64,000 bases of DNA from JBAOHV01 sp037045265. GTDB lineage: Bacteria > Actinomycetota > Acidimicrobiia > Acidimicrobiales > Microtrichaceae. Positions 39,203 to 49,379 of this stretch are shown here, piece after piece. The position numbers were made by a program, and so were the translations under genes. The notes beneath the pieces were generated by a model, which worked only from the letters and a program-made list of their open reading frames with translations, was not told where the DNA came from and searched no databases. Location of the stretch: contig JBAOHV010000026.1 of the NCBI GenBank assembly GCA_037045265.1, positions 62,001 to 126,000 of the forward strand, given 5' to 3'. Within the stretch, counting starts at the first letter, position 1. Each line of letters starts with the position of its first letter.

Positions 39203-40059
39203 TCCTGGAGCTGGGTCCGGACCACCGGTACGACATAACCCACCGGGCGTTGGTGATGGGGATCCTCAACCGGACACCTGACTCCTTCTTCGACGGCGGG
39301 CAGTACTTCGACTTCGACGGCTTCCTCGCCAAGGCCGCAGCACTGGTGGAGGCCGGTGCCGACTTCCTCGACGTCGGTGGCGTCAAGGCGGGCCCGGGGC
39401 CCGAGGTCGGAACCGAGGAGGAGCTCGAGCGGGTCGTTCCTGCGGTCGCCGCCCTGCGTGACCGTTTCGACGTGCCGATCTCGGTGGACACCTGGAACCC
39501 GGTGGTGCTGCGTGCCTCTCTCGAGGCAGGAGGCGCTGTCGGCAACGACATCTCGGGGTTTGCAGATCCCGAGTACCTGCCGATCTGTGCGGAGTTCGGA
39601 GCGAGTGTCGTGGCCACCCACATCCGGCTGGGGCCGCGTATCGCGGACCCGGAACCCGTCTACGACGACCTGTGCGCCGATGTCCGCGGGTTCCTCCACG
39701 ACCGTGCCCGGATGGCCTTGGATGCAGGGATCCCGAGTGCCCGGATCATGGTCGACGACGGCCTGGACCTGGGCAAGACGGAGCCACAGTCCCTGGAGCT
39801 CCTACGCACTTCGGACCAGCTCGCTGCGCTGGGCTACGCCGCGTTCCTTTCGGCGTCCAACAAGCGGTTCCTGGGCGAGCTGCTCGACCTCGAGGTGGGC
39901 GACCGCCGTGAGGCCAGCCACGCTGCGCACGTCCTCGGTATCACCCTGGGCTGTCGGGTCCTGAGGGCGCACGATGTCAGGGGGGCTCGTCGCACTGCCG
40001 ACATAGTCGCGGAACTGCTCGAGCGTCAGGCCAGGCAGGCCGGACAGGTCAGGTGCTGA
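39199..40059 (+). CDS. folP2: Dihydropteroate synthase-like protein, FolP2 type
   Basis: TIM-barrel protein related to dihydropteroate synthase. The first motif is MGILNRTPDSFFDGG. The second reads DVGGVKAGPG, whereas true DHPS has DVGGESTRPG. ISVDTWNPVVL and VHD near the end are also FolP2-like. Mycobacterial FolP2 shares these changes and has been reported not to replace FolP1, so folate synthesis should not be assumed. The pterin-binding lysine region (FLSASNKRFLGE) is present. The gene is coupled to comEC and its end abuts holA. Confidence 0.85.
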   Translation: MILELGPDHRYDITHRALVMGILNRTPDSFFDGGQYFDFDGFLAKAAALVEAGADFLDVGGVKAGPGPEVGTEEELERVVPAVAALRDRFDVPISVDTWNPVVLRASLEAGGAVGNDISGFADPEYLPICAEFGASVVATHIRLGPRIADPEPVYDDLCADVRGFLHDRARMALDAGIPSARIMVDDGLDLGKTEPQSLELLRTSDQLAALGYAAFLSASNKRFLGELLDLEVGDRREASHAAHVLGITLGCRVLRAHDVRGARRTADIVAELLERQARQAGQVRC

Positions 40060-41069
40060 TGGGTGACCACGTGCCGATCCATCTGGTCAAGGGCGGTGAC
40101 GAGGTCCTTCTCGCTGACGGCGCCCGGGATCTGGTCGACCGCCTGGTGGGGGACAGCGACCGCAACGAGGTGCTCAGCGAGTTCAGCGGCGACGACTACT
40201 CGGTGGGCGACGCGCTGATCGCCGCGTCCACCGTGTCGATGTTCGGGGCGCGGATCGTGGTCGCCCGAAACGCTGGTCGCTTCGTCACAGATGACGTCGC
40301 TCCGCTCGCCGCCTACCTGGCCGATCCGGCCCCCGACTCGACGCTGGTGCTCGTGTGGGAGCGTGCAGTCAACCCTCAGAGCAAGCTGAATCCGGTGCCC
40401 AAGAAGCTCGCAGACGCGATCAAGTCGGCGGGCGGCGAGGTCCACAACTGCGGGCTGCCCGGTGGCAAGGGCCGCGAGATGTGGGCGAACGAGCAGATGG
40501 ACGCGGCTTCGGTCCAGTTGACCCCACGGGCCCGCAAGCTGATCGTCGAGCGTCTGGGCGATGACCTGAACCGCCTCGGTGGGGTCCTCACGGTGCTGGA
40601 CGCGACGTTCGGTACGGGTCGGCTCGATCCCGACGACGTCGAGCCGTACCTGGGTGAGGCGGGTGCGGTGCCACCGTGGGACCTGACCGACGCGATCGAC
40701 AGTGGCGACATCGGCGGGTCGGTGACGAATCTGCACCGCCTGCTCGGCAACGGAGCGCGACACCCGTTGCAGGTGATGGTCACGTTGCAGACCCATGTCG
40801 AACGCATGTTGCGCCTTGACGGTTCGGGAGCACGCGACGAGCGGGCGGCCGCGGAGCTCCTCGGGATCAAGGGCTCGACCTTCCCTGCCAAGAAGGCGCT
40901 GGCCCAGGCCAGGAAGTTGGGGAGCGACAGGATAGCCAGGGCGAACCGGCTGGTCGCTGCTGCAGATGTTGACCTGCGCGGTCGCACGGAGCAGAGCGGG
41001 ACAGCGGTCCTCGAGACCCTGGTAGCTCGTCTGGCCGCGCTGTCAGGAAGGAAGCAGCAGCGTCGCTGA
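40059..41069 (+). CDS. holA: DNA polymerase III delta subunit
   Basis: Opens the sliding clamp as part of the clamp loader. The 336-residue protein has the delta layout: an N-terminal domain with VPIHLVKGGDEVLLADGARDLVDRLV, a segment LVLVWERAVNPQSKLNPVPKKLADAIKSAG, and a helical C-terminal collar domain. ATG 40059 is preferred over GTG 40053. Position between comEC and rpsT is standard for actinobacterial holA. Confidence 0.93.
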   Translation: MGDHVPIHLVKGGDEVLLADGARDLVDRLVGDSDRNEVLSEFSGDDYSVGDALIAASTVSMFGARIVVARNAGRFVTDDVAPLAAYLADPAPDSTLVLVWERAVNPQSKLNPVPKKLADAIKSAGGEVHNCGLPGGKGREMWANEQMDAASVQLTPRARKLIVERLGDDLNRLGGVLTVLDATFGTGRLDPDDVEPYLGEAGAVPPWDLTDAIDSGDIGGSVTNLHRLLGNGARHPLQVMVTLQTHVERMLRLDGSGARDERAAAELLGIKGSTFPAKKALAQARKLGSDRIARANRLVAAADVDLRGRTEQSGTAVLETLVARLAALSGRKQQRR

Positions 41070-41073
41070 GGTA

Positions 41074-41097
41074 GCAGACCAGGCCGGCGTGGTCTGC
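41074..41097 (+). terminator. Hairpin after holA
   Basis: Perfect 8-bp arms GCAGACCA and TGGTCTGC enclose an 8-base loop, five bases past the holA stop. No U-tract follows. Confidence 0.55.
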
Positions 41098-41109
41098 CGG
41101 GGCGCGAAA

Positions 41110-41134
41110 CAGCCCGGCCACCAGGACCGGGCTG
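41110..41134 (-). terminator. Hairpin after rpsT
   Basis: Perfect arms CAGCCCGG and CCGGGCTG with a nine-base loop. On the minus strand the stem is followed by GTTTCG, so it suits the end of the rpsT transcript. Confidence 0.55.
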
Positions 41135-41180
41135 CGTCCAGGAGTCGGCTCTCGGAGAAGAGCCCGCTCGGACCGGGAGC

Positions 41181-41447
41181 TCAGCTGGCCCGGGACTGGT
41201 TGAGGCTGCGCGTCAGGCGGGACTTGCGGCGGGCCGCGGCGTTCTGGTGGTAGACGCCCTTGGTGGCAGCGGTGTCGATGGCCTTGATGGCGGCTCGGGT
41301 GAGCTCCGCGGCGTCATCGGCGCCTTCGGCGATAGCTGTCTCAGCGGACTTGGTGCGGGTCTTCACCTCGGACCGCACGGACTTGTTGCGCTCGCGGGCG
41401 GCTTCGTTGGTGCGGTTGCGCTTGATCTGGCTCTTGATGTTCGCCAT
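41181..41447 (-). CDS. rpsT: 30S ribosomal protein S20
   Basis: 88-residue 16S rRNA-binding protein. It is highly basic and helical, with the S20 N-terminus MANIKSQIKRNRTNEAARERNKSVRS and the conserved GVYHQNAAARRKSRL near the C-terminus. Transcribed alone, divergent from lepA. Confidence 0.98.
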   Translation of the reverse strand: MANIKSQIKRNRTNEAARERNKSVRSEVKTRTKSAETAIAEGADDAAELTRAAIKAIDTAATKGVYHQNAAARRKSRLTRSLNQSRAS

Positions 41448-41564
41448 TGGTGTGGTCGATCTCTTCGCGTGGGGGTTCAGGGAACCGGTAGAGGTTAGCC
41501 GTCCTGGGTCGGGACGTCACCTTCGCCGGGGTCGATGCTGGCATGGGCCGGGGCAGCGGGCAGA

Positions 41565-43364
<1,800 letters not shown>

Positions 43365-43424
43365 GAGGGCGTAGTGTGGTCCTCGAGCGTGTTCTCCTGA
43401 CGGGGACGGCGAGAGGAGCCCCCG

Positions 43425-44075
43425 TTGCGTCACGTAGATCCATCGGTCGGCTGGGACGACCCAGCGTTCACCCAGCCCCCGGCTGATGACGGCCTTCGCC
43501 CGGGGTGGCAGCTGACGGCGTTGTACCTGGGCACGACCGTCGTGCTGGCTTCCGTCTACCTGTGGTCGATCGCAGTTCCGGGGCTGCGCTTCTTCGCTTG
43601 GGCAGCAAGCCTGGCCGGATTGGCACTGATGGGGTTCGTGTGGATCGTGCTCGGGGTGGTGGCCGCGGTTCGTACAGTGCGAAAAGGCGCTCGGAAGGTC
43701 ACCCTGCCGTTGGTGACGTCGCTGGCGGTGGTGCCGATCGTCGCTGTCCTTCTGCTGGGAGCCAGGTTGCTCGACGCCCCGCTGCGTCTCCGCGTCGAGC
43801 TCTCGCGGGGTCAGCTCACCGACTACGCGGAGTCGCTGCTGGCCGAGGGCCGACCCGATGTGGTCACGCCCGAGTCGATTGCCGGTTTCCCGCTCAGCTC
43901 GGTCGTGGTCCGCGACGGCGCAGTGTTCCTCTACGACATCGACGGAGCGCTGTTCGACGATGCCGGGCTGCTCTACCTGCCTGAAGGGCAGCCGTCCGAT
44001 GTCGCAGGGCCCATGGAGTCGCCCAGCTTCCGCTCGCTGGGCGGCGGGTGGTGGAGCTTCACCGCGAGTTGGTGA
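43425..44075 (+). CDS. Integral membrane protein, unknown function
   Basis: 216 residues with three predicted membrane helices (about 31–53, 57–83, 94–116) and a C-terminal soluble domain of about 100 residues. I do not recognise the family. The start is a TTG, supported by GAGAGGAG (43411–43418) six bases upstream; no other start has such a site. It ends nine bases from the convergent HNH gene. Confidence 0.7.
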   Translation: MRHVDPSVGWDDPAFTQPPADDGLRPGWQLTALYLGTTVVLASVYLWSIAVPGLRFFAWAASLAGLALMGFVWIVLGVVAAVRTVRKGARKVTLPLVTSLAVVPIVAVLLLGARLLDAPLRLRVELSRGQLTDYAESLLAEGRPDVVTPESIAGFPLSSVVVRDGAVFLYDIDGALFDDAGLLYLPEGQPSDVAGPMESPSFRSLGGGWWSFTASW

Positions 44076-44083
44076 GTGCTGCG

Positions 44084-45607
44084 TCAGGCGGCGGTGCGGA
44101 GGGAGTAGGCGCGCTGGCGGGCGCGGCGGGTCAGCTCCTCCTCGTCGAGGACTGGTTCCACGGGGCCAGATCGACTGACGGCCGTATGATCCGAATGGTC
44201 CACCCGTTCGAGGTCCACATCGGCCACACCCGGGTCCGGCGCCACACTCGGGTCCGGCGGCACACTCGGGTCCGGCGGCAAACCAGGGTCTGGCGGTCCT
44301 GTACCCGGATGGACGAGCTGCGATGGCCAGCCGGTGCCACGCCCGACGACAGTGCCGTCGGGCCGCAGCCATTGCGGCATGCCATGTTCGTCGGGACGCA
44401 CGCACCAGCCTCCCTCATGGACAAGGTGGTGGTGCGTCGACCAGCACGCGAGCGTCAGGTTCGACATGTCGCTGGCGCCACCGTCCCTCCACGGTCGCAT
44501 GTGGTGGGCATCGCACTCCGATGGTGCGGCGCCACAACCCGGGAAGCTGCATCCCTTGTCCCGCAGGGCGAGAGCAGCACGCTGGGTGCGAGTGACGAGT
44601 CGACGGCGGCGGCCCCAGTCGAGCACGGCACCTGTGTGACGGTCGCGGACAACTTCGACGGCGGCTCCATCGCATGTGAGCCGGTCGGTGCCAGCTGGAC
44701 CGATGTGGTGTCCGCCGGGGGTGTCGGCGCCACGGCCGGCCTCGAGATCGCCGGCGTCGAGGATCAGGTGCAATGTGGGCACCACTGCCGATGCCCCGGC
44801 TCGTTGCTTGGCGCACCCGCGGCGAATCAGCTCCACCAGTGCGTCAGCACGGCGCTGACTCCTGCTGCGACGCTCGCCGTCGGTGGATCGATCTTCGGTG
44901 CGCCACAGCGATTCGGCCATTGCCTCGATCGCCGAATCGACGAACAACCCGTCGGCCGAGCCCAGGTCCAAGCGTCCGGTCCACGAATCGTCGAGCGTCT
45001 GCACGAAGCTGAAGGACCGCCCGCGGTGGCCGGGCTCGGGCTCGGCTCCATCGGTGTCGACCATCTCCGCCCAAGCGCGCATCTCCCGTGCGAAGTCGTC
45101 AGGACGGAGCCGCTCGGCAAGGTCTGCCAGCGCCGACTCGTCGTGCGACATCGCTTCTTCCGTGCGCTCGTTGCGGCTGCGGGCGAACACGTCAGCCTGG
45201 TCAGCAGTCAGACGGCCGCTGCGGCAGCGCTCGGCGAGGTCCGGTAGGTGGCGAAGGGCCCGGGCGACCCGCACCCGCTTGGTGGCGGTGGCCGAGCTCA
45301 TCTGAGCGTGCTGCTGCAGCCAGGAGTTGGTCGAGCGGAGTCCGTCGTGGGCAGCGCCACCCTCGGCGTCGAACCTGCCGATGATCGCCGATGCGGCGAC
45401 ATCGAGGACTGCGCGAGCGGCTTCGATCCGTTGGATGAGAGCACCGACCTGTTGGATCGGAAAGCCATCGACCTGCATGTCCGCGAGCTCGTCGACGGAC
45501 GTGCGGAGCGAGTCGACCATGGTGATCAGGTCTCGTGAAGACGCGGAAGCGTCGGATCCAGAAGTTGTGGGCTCCCCAGCCGCCATGGATTTCATGATAT
45601 CGAACAT
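44084..45607 (-). CDS. DUF222 / 13E12-family HNH endonuclease-like protein
   Basis: Actinobacterial 13E12 repeat-type protein. The DUF222 region covers about residues 30–300 (VARALRHLPDLAERCRSGRLTADQADVFARS). It is followed by an HNH nuclease motif, CSFPGCGAAPSECDAHHMRPWRDGG with NLTLACWSTHHHLVHEG. The C-terminus has PPDP repeats from an 18-bp DNA repeat. Possible starts are ATG 45607, 45595 and 45586. The first lies inside a LexA-type box, so the gene is likely SOS-inducible. The longer upstream frame overlaps hrcA and is rejected. Some 13E12 genes of M. tuberculosis are known to be DNA-damage induced. Confidence 0.88.
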   Translation of the reverse strand: MFDIMKSMAAGEPTTSGSDASASSRDLITMVDSLRTSVDELADMQVDGFPIQQVGALIQRIEAARAVLDVAASAIIGRFDAEGGAAHDGLRSTNSWLQQHAQMSSATATKRVRVARALRHLPDLAERCRSGRLTADQADVFARSRNERTEEAMSHDESALADLAERLRPDDFAREMRAWAEMVDTDGAEPEPGHRGRSFSFVQTLDDSWTGRLDLGSADGLFVDSAIEAMAESLWRTEDRSTDGERRSRSQRRADALVELIRRGCAKQRAGASAVVPTLHLILDAGDLEAGRGADTPGGHHIGPAGTDRLTCDGAAVEVVRDRHTGAVLDWGRRRRLVTRTQRAALALRDKGCSFPGCGAAPSECDAHHMRPWRDGGASDMSNLTLACWSTHHHLVHEGGWCVRPDEHGMPQWLRPDGTVVGRGTGWPSQLVHPGTGPPDPGLPPDPSVPPDPSVAPDPGVADVDLERVDHSDHTAVSRSGPVEPVLDEEELTRRARQRAYSLRTAA

Positions 45608-45618
45608 GTGTTCGATAT
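45597..45618. promoter_or_regulatory. SOS (LexA) box over the HNH gene start
   Basis: A 22-base inverted repeat with 10-bp perfect arms (ATATCGAACA/TGTTCGATAT) around TG. The core CGAACATGTGTTCG matches the Gram-positive/actinobacterial LexA site CGAAC-R-NN-Y-GTTCG exactly. It covers the first start codon of the HNH gene. Confidence 0.85.
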
Positions 45619-45677
45619 GCAAGGGAGAAGGGTGTGGTGTGGGTGGAGGGCACACCTCCGCAGAACGCGTCCAGGGG

Positions 45678-45704
45678 TTGGCACTCACGTAGACTGAGTG
45701 CCAA
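45678..45704. promoter_or_regulatory. CIRCE element, HrcA operator
   Basis: TTGGCACTC-N9-GAGTGCCAA, a perfect 9-9-9 inverted repeat matching the CIRCE consensus TTAGCACTC-N9-GAGTGCTAA with symmetric changes. Its last base is the A of the hrcA ATG. A TAGACT -10 box (45690–45695) lies in the spacer, so HrcA would sit directly on the promoter of its own operon. Confidence 0.95.
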
Positions 45705-46732
45705 TGTCGGAGGACCGTCAGGACCAGCGCAACCTGGACAACCGCAAGGCGGCGATCCTGCGCGCCGTGGTGCAGCAGTACATCGAGACCGCCCAGCCCG
45801 TCGGGTCGTCGTCGATCTCGGCACTCAGCGATGTGGCCGTGTCCTCCGCGACCGTGCGCAACGACATGACCCAGTTGGAGCGCGACGGGTATCTGGCGCA
45901 GCCCCACACGAGTGCGGGGCGTGTCCCGACCGAGAAGGGCTACCGCTACTTCGTCGACAGCCTCGCCGGTCCCGGGCCGCTCAGCCCCACGAACATCCGT
46001 CTCGTCCGCGAGTTCTTCGCGACGACCCATGGAGAGCTCGAGCAGATGCTCTCGGAGACGAGCCGCCTGCTCGCCGACGTGACCGGAACCACCGCGGTCG
46101 TCGTCGGCGAACCGGCCGACCTGGCAACCATAAGGTCGGTCCAGCTCATCGACTTGTCGCCACGAACGTTGCTGGGTGTTCTGGTCATGAGCAACGGCGT
46201 GGTGCTCAAGCGAACGGTCGAGCTGGACTCCGACGTCGACCCGGAGGTGCTCGCCGCTGCGCAGAGGCTCTTGGCCGAGGTAGCCGCCGGATGCTCCTTG
46301 CGTGAGCTGGCATCGTGGGAGCCGCCTGTGGGGCTGACTGGCGCGGCACTCGCTCAAGCGGTCTCAGCGGCGCTCCAGGAGGCCGCCGAGACCGAGTCTC
46401 AGCGGGTGTTCGTCGACGGCAGGTCCAGGCTCGCTGGAAGCTTCGATGCCAGGGAGACCATCGAGGCGGTCCTCGGCATCCTCGAGCAGCAGTTCGTGGT
46501 GGTGAGCCTCCTCAAGGAGCTGGTCGACAACGGGCTGGCGGTCGCGATCGGCTCCGAGAGCGGTGTCGCTCCACTTGCCGACTGCTCGCTGGTGGTCGCC
46601 CCCTACCAGGCTGACGGCGAGCCGGCGGGCGCTATCGCCGTGCTCGGCCCGACGCGCATGAACTATCCGGAGACGCTCTCGGCCGTTGCGGTCGTCAGCC
46701 AGCGTCTGAGTCGACTCCTTAGCGAGGGCTGA
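45704..46732 (+). CDS. hrcA: Heat-inducible transcription repressor HrcA
   Basis: Binds CIRCE and represses chaperone genes. It has an N-terminal winged helix (KAAILRAVVQQYIETAQPVGSSSIS, VSSATVRNDMTQLERDGYLAQPHTSAGRVPTEKGYRYFVD), a GAF-like middle and a C-terminal domain. ATG 45704 is chosen because it abuts CIRCE and gives the usual N-terminus. It heads hrcA–dnaJ–rsmE and is autoregulated. Confidence 0.98.
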   Translation: MSEDRQDQRNLDNRKAAILRAVVQQYIETAQPVGSSSISALSDVAVSSATVRNDMTQLERDGYLAQPHTSAGRVPTEKGYRYFVDSLAGPGPLSPTNIRLVREFFATTHGELEQMLSETSRLLADVTGTTAVVVGEPADLATIRSVQLIDLSPRTLLGVLVMSNGVVLKRTVELDSDVDPEVLAAAQRLLAEVAAGCSLRELASWEPPVGLTGAALAQAVSAALQEAAETESQRVFVDGRSRLAGSFDARETIEAVLGILEQQFVVVSLLKELVDNGLAVAIGSESGVAPLADCSLVVAPYQADGEPAGAIAVLGPTRMNYPETLSAVAVVSQRLSRLLSEG

Positions 46733-46733
46733 C

Positions 46734-47855
46734 GTGACCGATCTGTACGAGGTGCTCGGCGTCACACCCGACGTCGGGCCCGAGGAGCTCAAGAAGGCCT
46801 ACCGGAAGCTGGCACGGGAGTCGCACCCCGACGCGAATCCGGACGACCCCGAGGCCGAGGCGCGGTTCAAGGACCTCTCCGCGGCCTACGAGATCCTCTC
46901 CGACCCCGACAAGCGGGAGCGCTACGACCGCTACGGAAGTGCCAACGGCTTCGATCTCTCGGACCCGTTCGGATCCGGCGTCGGGGGCCTCGGTGACCTC
47001 TTCGACTCCTTCTTCGGCGGTGGCAGTCCGTTCGGAGGAGGACGCCAACGCGGCCCGACCGGCCCACCCCGCGGCGAAGACCTCGACGCACGAGCGGTGC
47101 TCGAGTTCACGGATGCAGTTTTCGGTTGCCAGTGCGACGTCTCGGTGAGGACGGCGGTCTCCTGTGACGAGTGCGGTTCGACCGGTGCACAGCCGGGCAC
47201 GACCGCTGATCAGTGTCCCGACTGCGGTGGAACGGGCGAGGTCCGGGTGGTCAGACAGACCGTCCTGGGGCAGATGATGTCGGCGTCGGTGTGCCGCCGC
47301 TGCGGTGGCATGGGCCAGTACCTGCCCTCACCGTGCACAGCCTGCAACGGGGACGGTCGGCAGGTCGAGGACAAGACCTACACCGTCGACGTTCCCAAGG
47401 GGGTCGACGACGGTTCCACCCTGCGGCTTACAGGGCGCGGCGCGGTGGGGCTCCGCGGGGGACCGCCTGGCGATCTCTACGTGCGGCTTCGGGTCAAGCC
47501 CCACGAGCACTTCGTGCGTCAGGGAGACGACCTGGTGCGTGACCTCGACGTGTCGATGGTTCAGGCGACCCTGGGAGCGGCGCTCCCGCTCGAGACCCTC
47601 GACGGGATCGAGGAGCTCGAGATCCCGCGCGGTACCCAGGTCGGCAAGGTGTTCAAGATCAAGGGCAAGGGCGTGCCGCGTCTGGACGGTCGTGGCAGGG
47701 GCGATCTGATGGTCCGGGTCAACGTCGCCATCCCGACCTCGCTCGACGAGGAGTCCGAAGACCTGTTGCGCCAATACGCAGTCGTGAGGGGCGAATCCGT
47801 GGCAGACGCCAAGGAAGGCTTCTTCTCGCGGTTCACCGCTCCGTTCAAGAGCTGA
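46734..47855 (+). CDS. dnaJ: Chaperone DnaJ
   Basis: Hsp40 co-chaperone. The J domain has HPD at residues 31–33, followed by a Gly/Phe-rich region, four zinc-binding CxxCxGxG-type repeats (CDECGSTG, CPDCGGTG, CRRCGGMG, CTACNGDG) and the C-terminal substrate domains. It starts with GTG one base after the hrcA stop. Pairing with hrcA instead of dnaK–grpE marks the DnaJ2-type copy of actinobacteria. Confidence 0.97.
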   Translation: MTDLYEVLGVTPDVGPEELKKAYRKLARESHPDANPDDPEAEARFKDLSAAYEILSDPDKRERYDRYGSANGFDLSDPFGSGVGGLGDLFDSFFGGGSPFGGGRQRGPTGPPRGEDLDARAVLEFTDAVFGCQCDVSVRTAVSCDECGSTGAQPGTTADQCPDCGGTGEVRVVRQTVLGQMMSASVCRRCGGMGQYLPSPCTACNGDGRQVEDKTYTVDVPKGVDDGSTLRLTGRGAVGLRGGPPGDLYVRLRVKPHEHFVRQGDDLVRDLDVSMVQATLGAALPLETLDGIEELEIPRGTQVGKVFKIKGKGVPRLDGRGRGDLMVRVNVAIPTSLDEESEDLLRQYAVVRGESVADAKEGFFSRFTAPFKS

Positions 47856-47856
47856 C

Positions 47857-48627
47857 GTGACGGACCCGTCGGTGGGTGGGGCCTGGTCAGTGCCCGCCAC
47901 GACATCGGCACCGTGGCGGAGAGCCGATGCCCAGGTCCTCGTCGAGGACCTGGCTGAACCGGTCCTGGACAGGGATGCTGCTCACCACCTCGGGCGAGTG
48001 CTGCGGCTTCGTGACGGCGCGACGGTGTGTGCGACCGACGGCGGCGGTGGATGGGTCGCCTGTCGTTTCGACGGTGCAGATGCGGTGGAGCCGCTCGGCC
48101 CGGTGAGCAGAGAGATTCGACCGTCACCGGAGCTCGCCGTCGGGTTCGCGCTCGTGAAGGGACACAAGCCCGAGCTCGTGGTGCAGAAGCTGACAGAGCT
48201 GGGTATCGACCGGATCGTGTTGTTCACGGCACGGCGGTCGGTGGTGCGCTGGGACGACGAGCGGTCCGCCCGCAACGTCGAGCGACTACAGCGCGTCGCT
48301 GCCGAAGCATGCACGCAGTGTCGACGGCTCTGGTTGCCGAAGGTGGCGACGGCGACCCTGAGCTCGCTGTTGGCGGAAGGCGCAGTCATTGCTGACGCTG
48401 GAGGCCGACCCCTGGGTGCTTCTGACACCGCCGTGCTGATCGGGCCCGAGGGCGGCTGGGACCCGTCGGACCTGGAGGAGCAGGGGTGGGTCTCGGGTGC
48501 AGAGGGCCGAGGACCTGACCGCGTCGGCCTGGGTGACAACGTGCTTCGGGCCGAGACGGCAGCGATCACCGCCGGTGTGCTGCTGGCGACGCGCCACGCG
48601 GGGCTGCTCCCGAGCGAAGAGACCTGA
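47857..48627 (+). CDS. rsmE: 16S rRNA m3U1498 methyltransferase RsmE
   Basis: SPOUT-type methyltransferase acting on 16S rRNA. It shows DAAHHLGRVLRLRDGATVCATDG, VKGHKPELVVQKLTELGIDRIV, the SAM-knot motif LIGPEGGWDPSDLEE and LGDNVLRAETAAI. GTG start, one base after dnaJ. Third gene of the hrcA operon. Confidence 0.95.
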   Translation: MTDPSVGGAWSVPATTSAPWRRADAQVLVEDLAEPVLDRDAAHHLGRVLRLRDGATVCATDGGGGWVACRFDGADAVEPLGPVSREIRPSPELAVGFALVKGHKPELVVQKLTELGIDRIVLFTARRSVVRWDDERSARNVERLQRVAAEACTQCRRLWLPKVATATLSSLLAEGAVIADAGGRPLGASDTAVLIGPEGGWDPSDLEEQGWVSGAEGRGPDRVGLGDNVLRAETAAITAGVLLATRHAGLLPSEET

Positions 48628-48793
48628 CTGCCGCTGGCACTTGCCCAGAAGGCCCATCACACAGAGTGGTTCTCTGGGGAGTTCTCCTCATGGATCGAGC
48701 CGCTATGTTGACGCAGAGTGAGATCGCGGGATCGGCCGGGTGGCCGAACGGGCGAGTTGCCCGGATCCACCCGGGAAGGGTCGAGCGGGAACG

Positions 48794-49309
48794 ATGAGCG
48801 TGGAACTGATCGATGACGACGAGCTGCGCGACGGCCGCTACTCAAAGGCGGTGGGGGAGCGGTTGCGTCACATCCGGCGGCAGAAGCGACTGTCTCTGCA
48901 GGAGGTCGAGTCGATCTCGGCCCAGGAGTTCAAGGCATCGGTCCTAGGCGCCTACGAGCGCGGCGAACGCGCCATCTCGGTGCCCCGGCTGCAGCGGTTG
49001 GCCCGCTTCTACAAGGTTCCGGTCGATCAACTCCTGCCCGGCGATGAAGATGTGGCCGAGGAGCTGCCGGTGCGACGAGACCTCGACGGCGGGGCGAAGA
49101 TCGACCTCACACGTCTCGAGGGTCTGGGCGGCGCCGACTCCGAGATGCTGTCGCGGTACCTGCGGATGATCCAGGTGCAGCGCCAGGACTTCAACGGTCG
49201 CGTCCTCACCATCCGCCGTGACGACATGCGGGCGATCGCATGCATCCTGGGTGTGACCGAGGACGCGGCCGACCGGCGTCTCGATGAGCTGGGCCTTCGT
49301 CTCGGCTGA
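48794..49309 (+). CDS. BldD-like transcriptional regulator
   Basis: 171 residues. The N-terminal XRE-type HTH (about 15–85) is close to BldD: RLSLQEVESIS, VLGAYERGERAISVPRLQRLARFYKVPVDQLLPG. The C-terminal domain has QRQDFNGRVLTIRRDD. In Streptomyces BldD the c-di-GMP signature is RGD-x8-RQDD with the same spacing; here it is R130-Q-D132-x8-R141-R-D143-D144, so G and Q are replaced but the charged contacts remain. It may therefore respond to c-di-GMP. It stands alone upstream of the convergent Tad operon. Confidence 0.88.
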   Translation: MSVELIDDDELRDGRYSKAVGERLRHIRRQKRLSLQEVESISAQEFKASVLGAYERGERAISVPRLQRLARFYKVPVDQLLPGDEDVAEELPVRRDLDGGAKIDLTRLEGLGGADSEMLSRYLRMIQVQRQDFNGRVLTIRRDDMRAIACILGVTEDAADRRLDELGLRLG

Positions 49310-49343
49310 CTGTGTCCCTTCCCGGGGATGGTGCCTTCCCAGG

Positions 49344-49379
49344 CGCCTCGATCGGGGATGGTGCCTCAATCGGGGATGG
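49344..49379. repeat. 18-bp imperfect tandem repeat over the LysM gene stop
   Basis: 49362–49379 and 49344–49361 are adjacent 18-base units with 16 identities. The first contains the stop codon of the LysM gene; in the second the stop position reads CGA. A partial third unit lies at 49322–49331. Confidence 0.8.

Noticed and set aside
45608..46357. N-terminal extension of the HNH gene into hrcA
   Set aside because: The extension overlaps hrcA on the other strand, has no homology-like character and ignores the SOS box.
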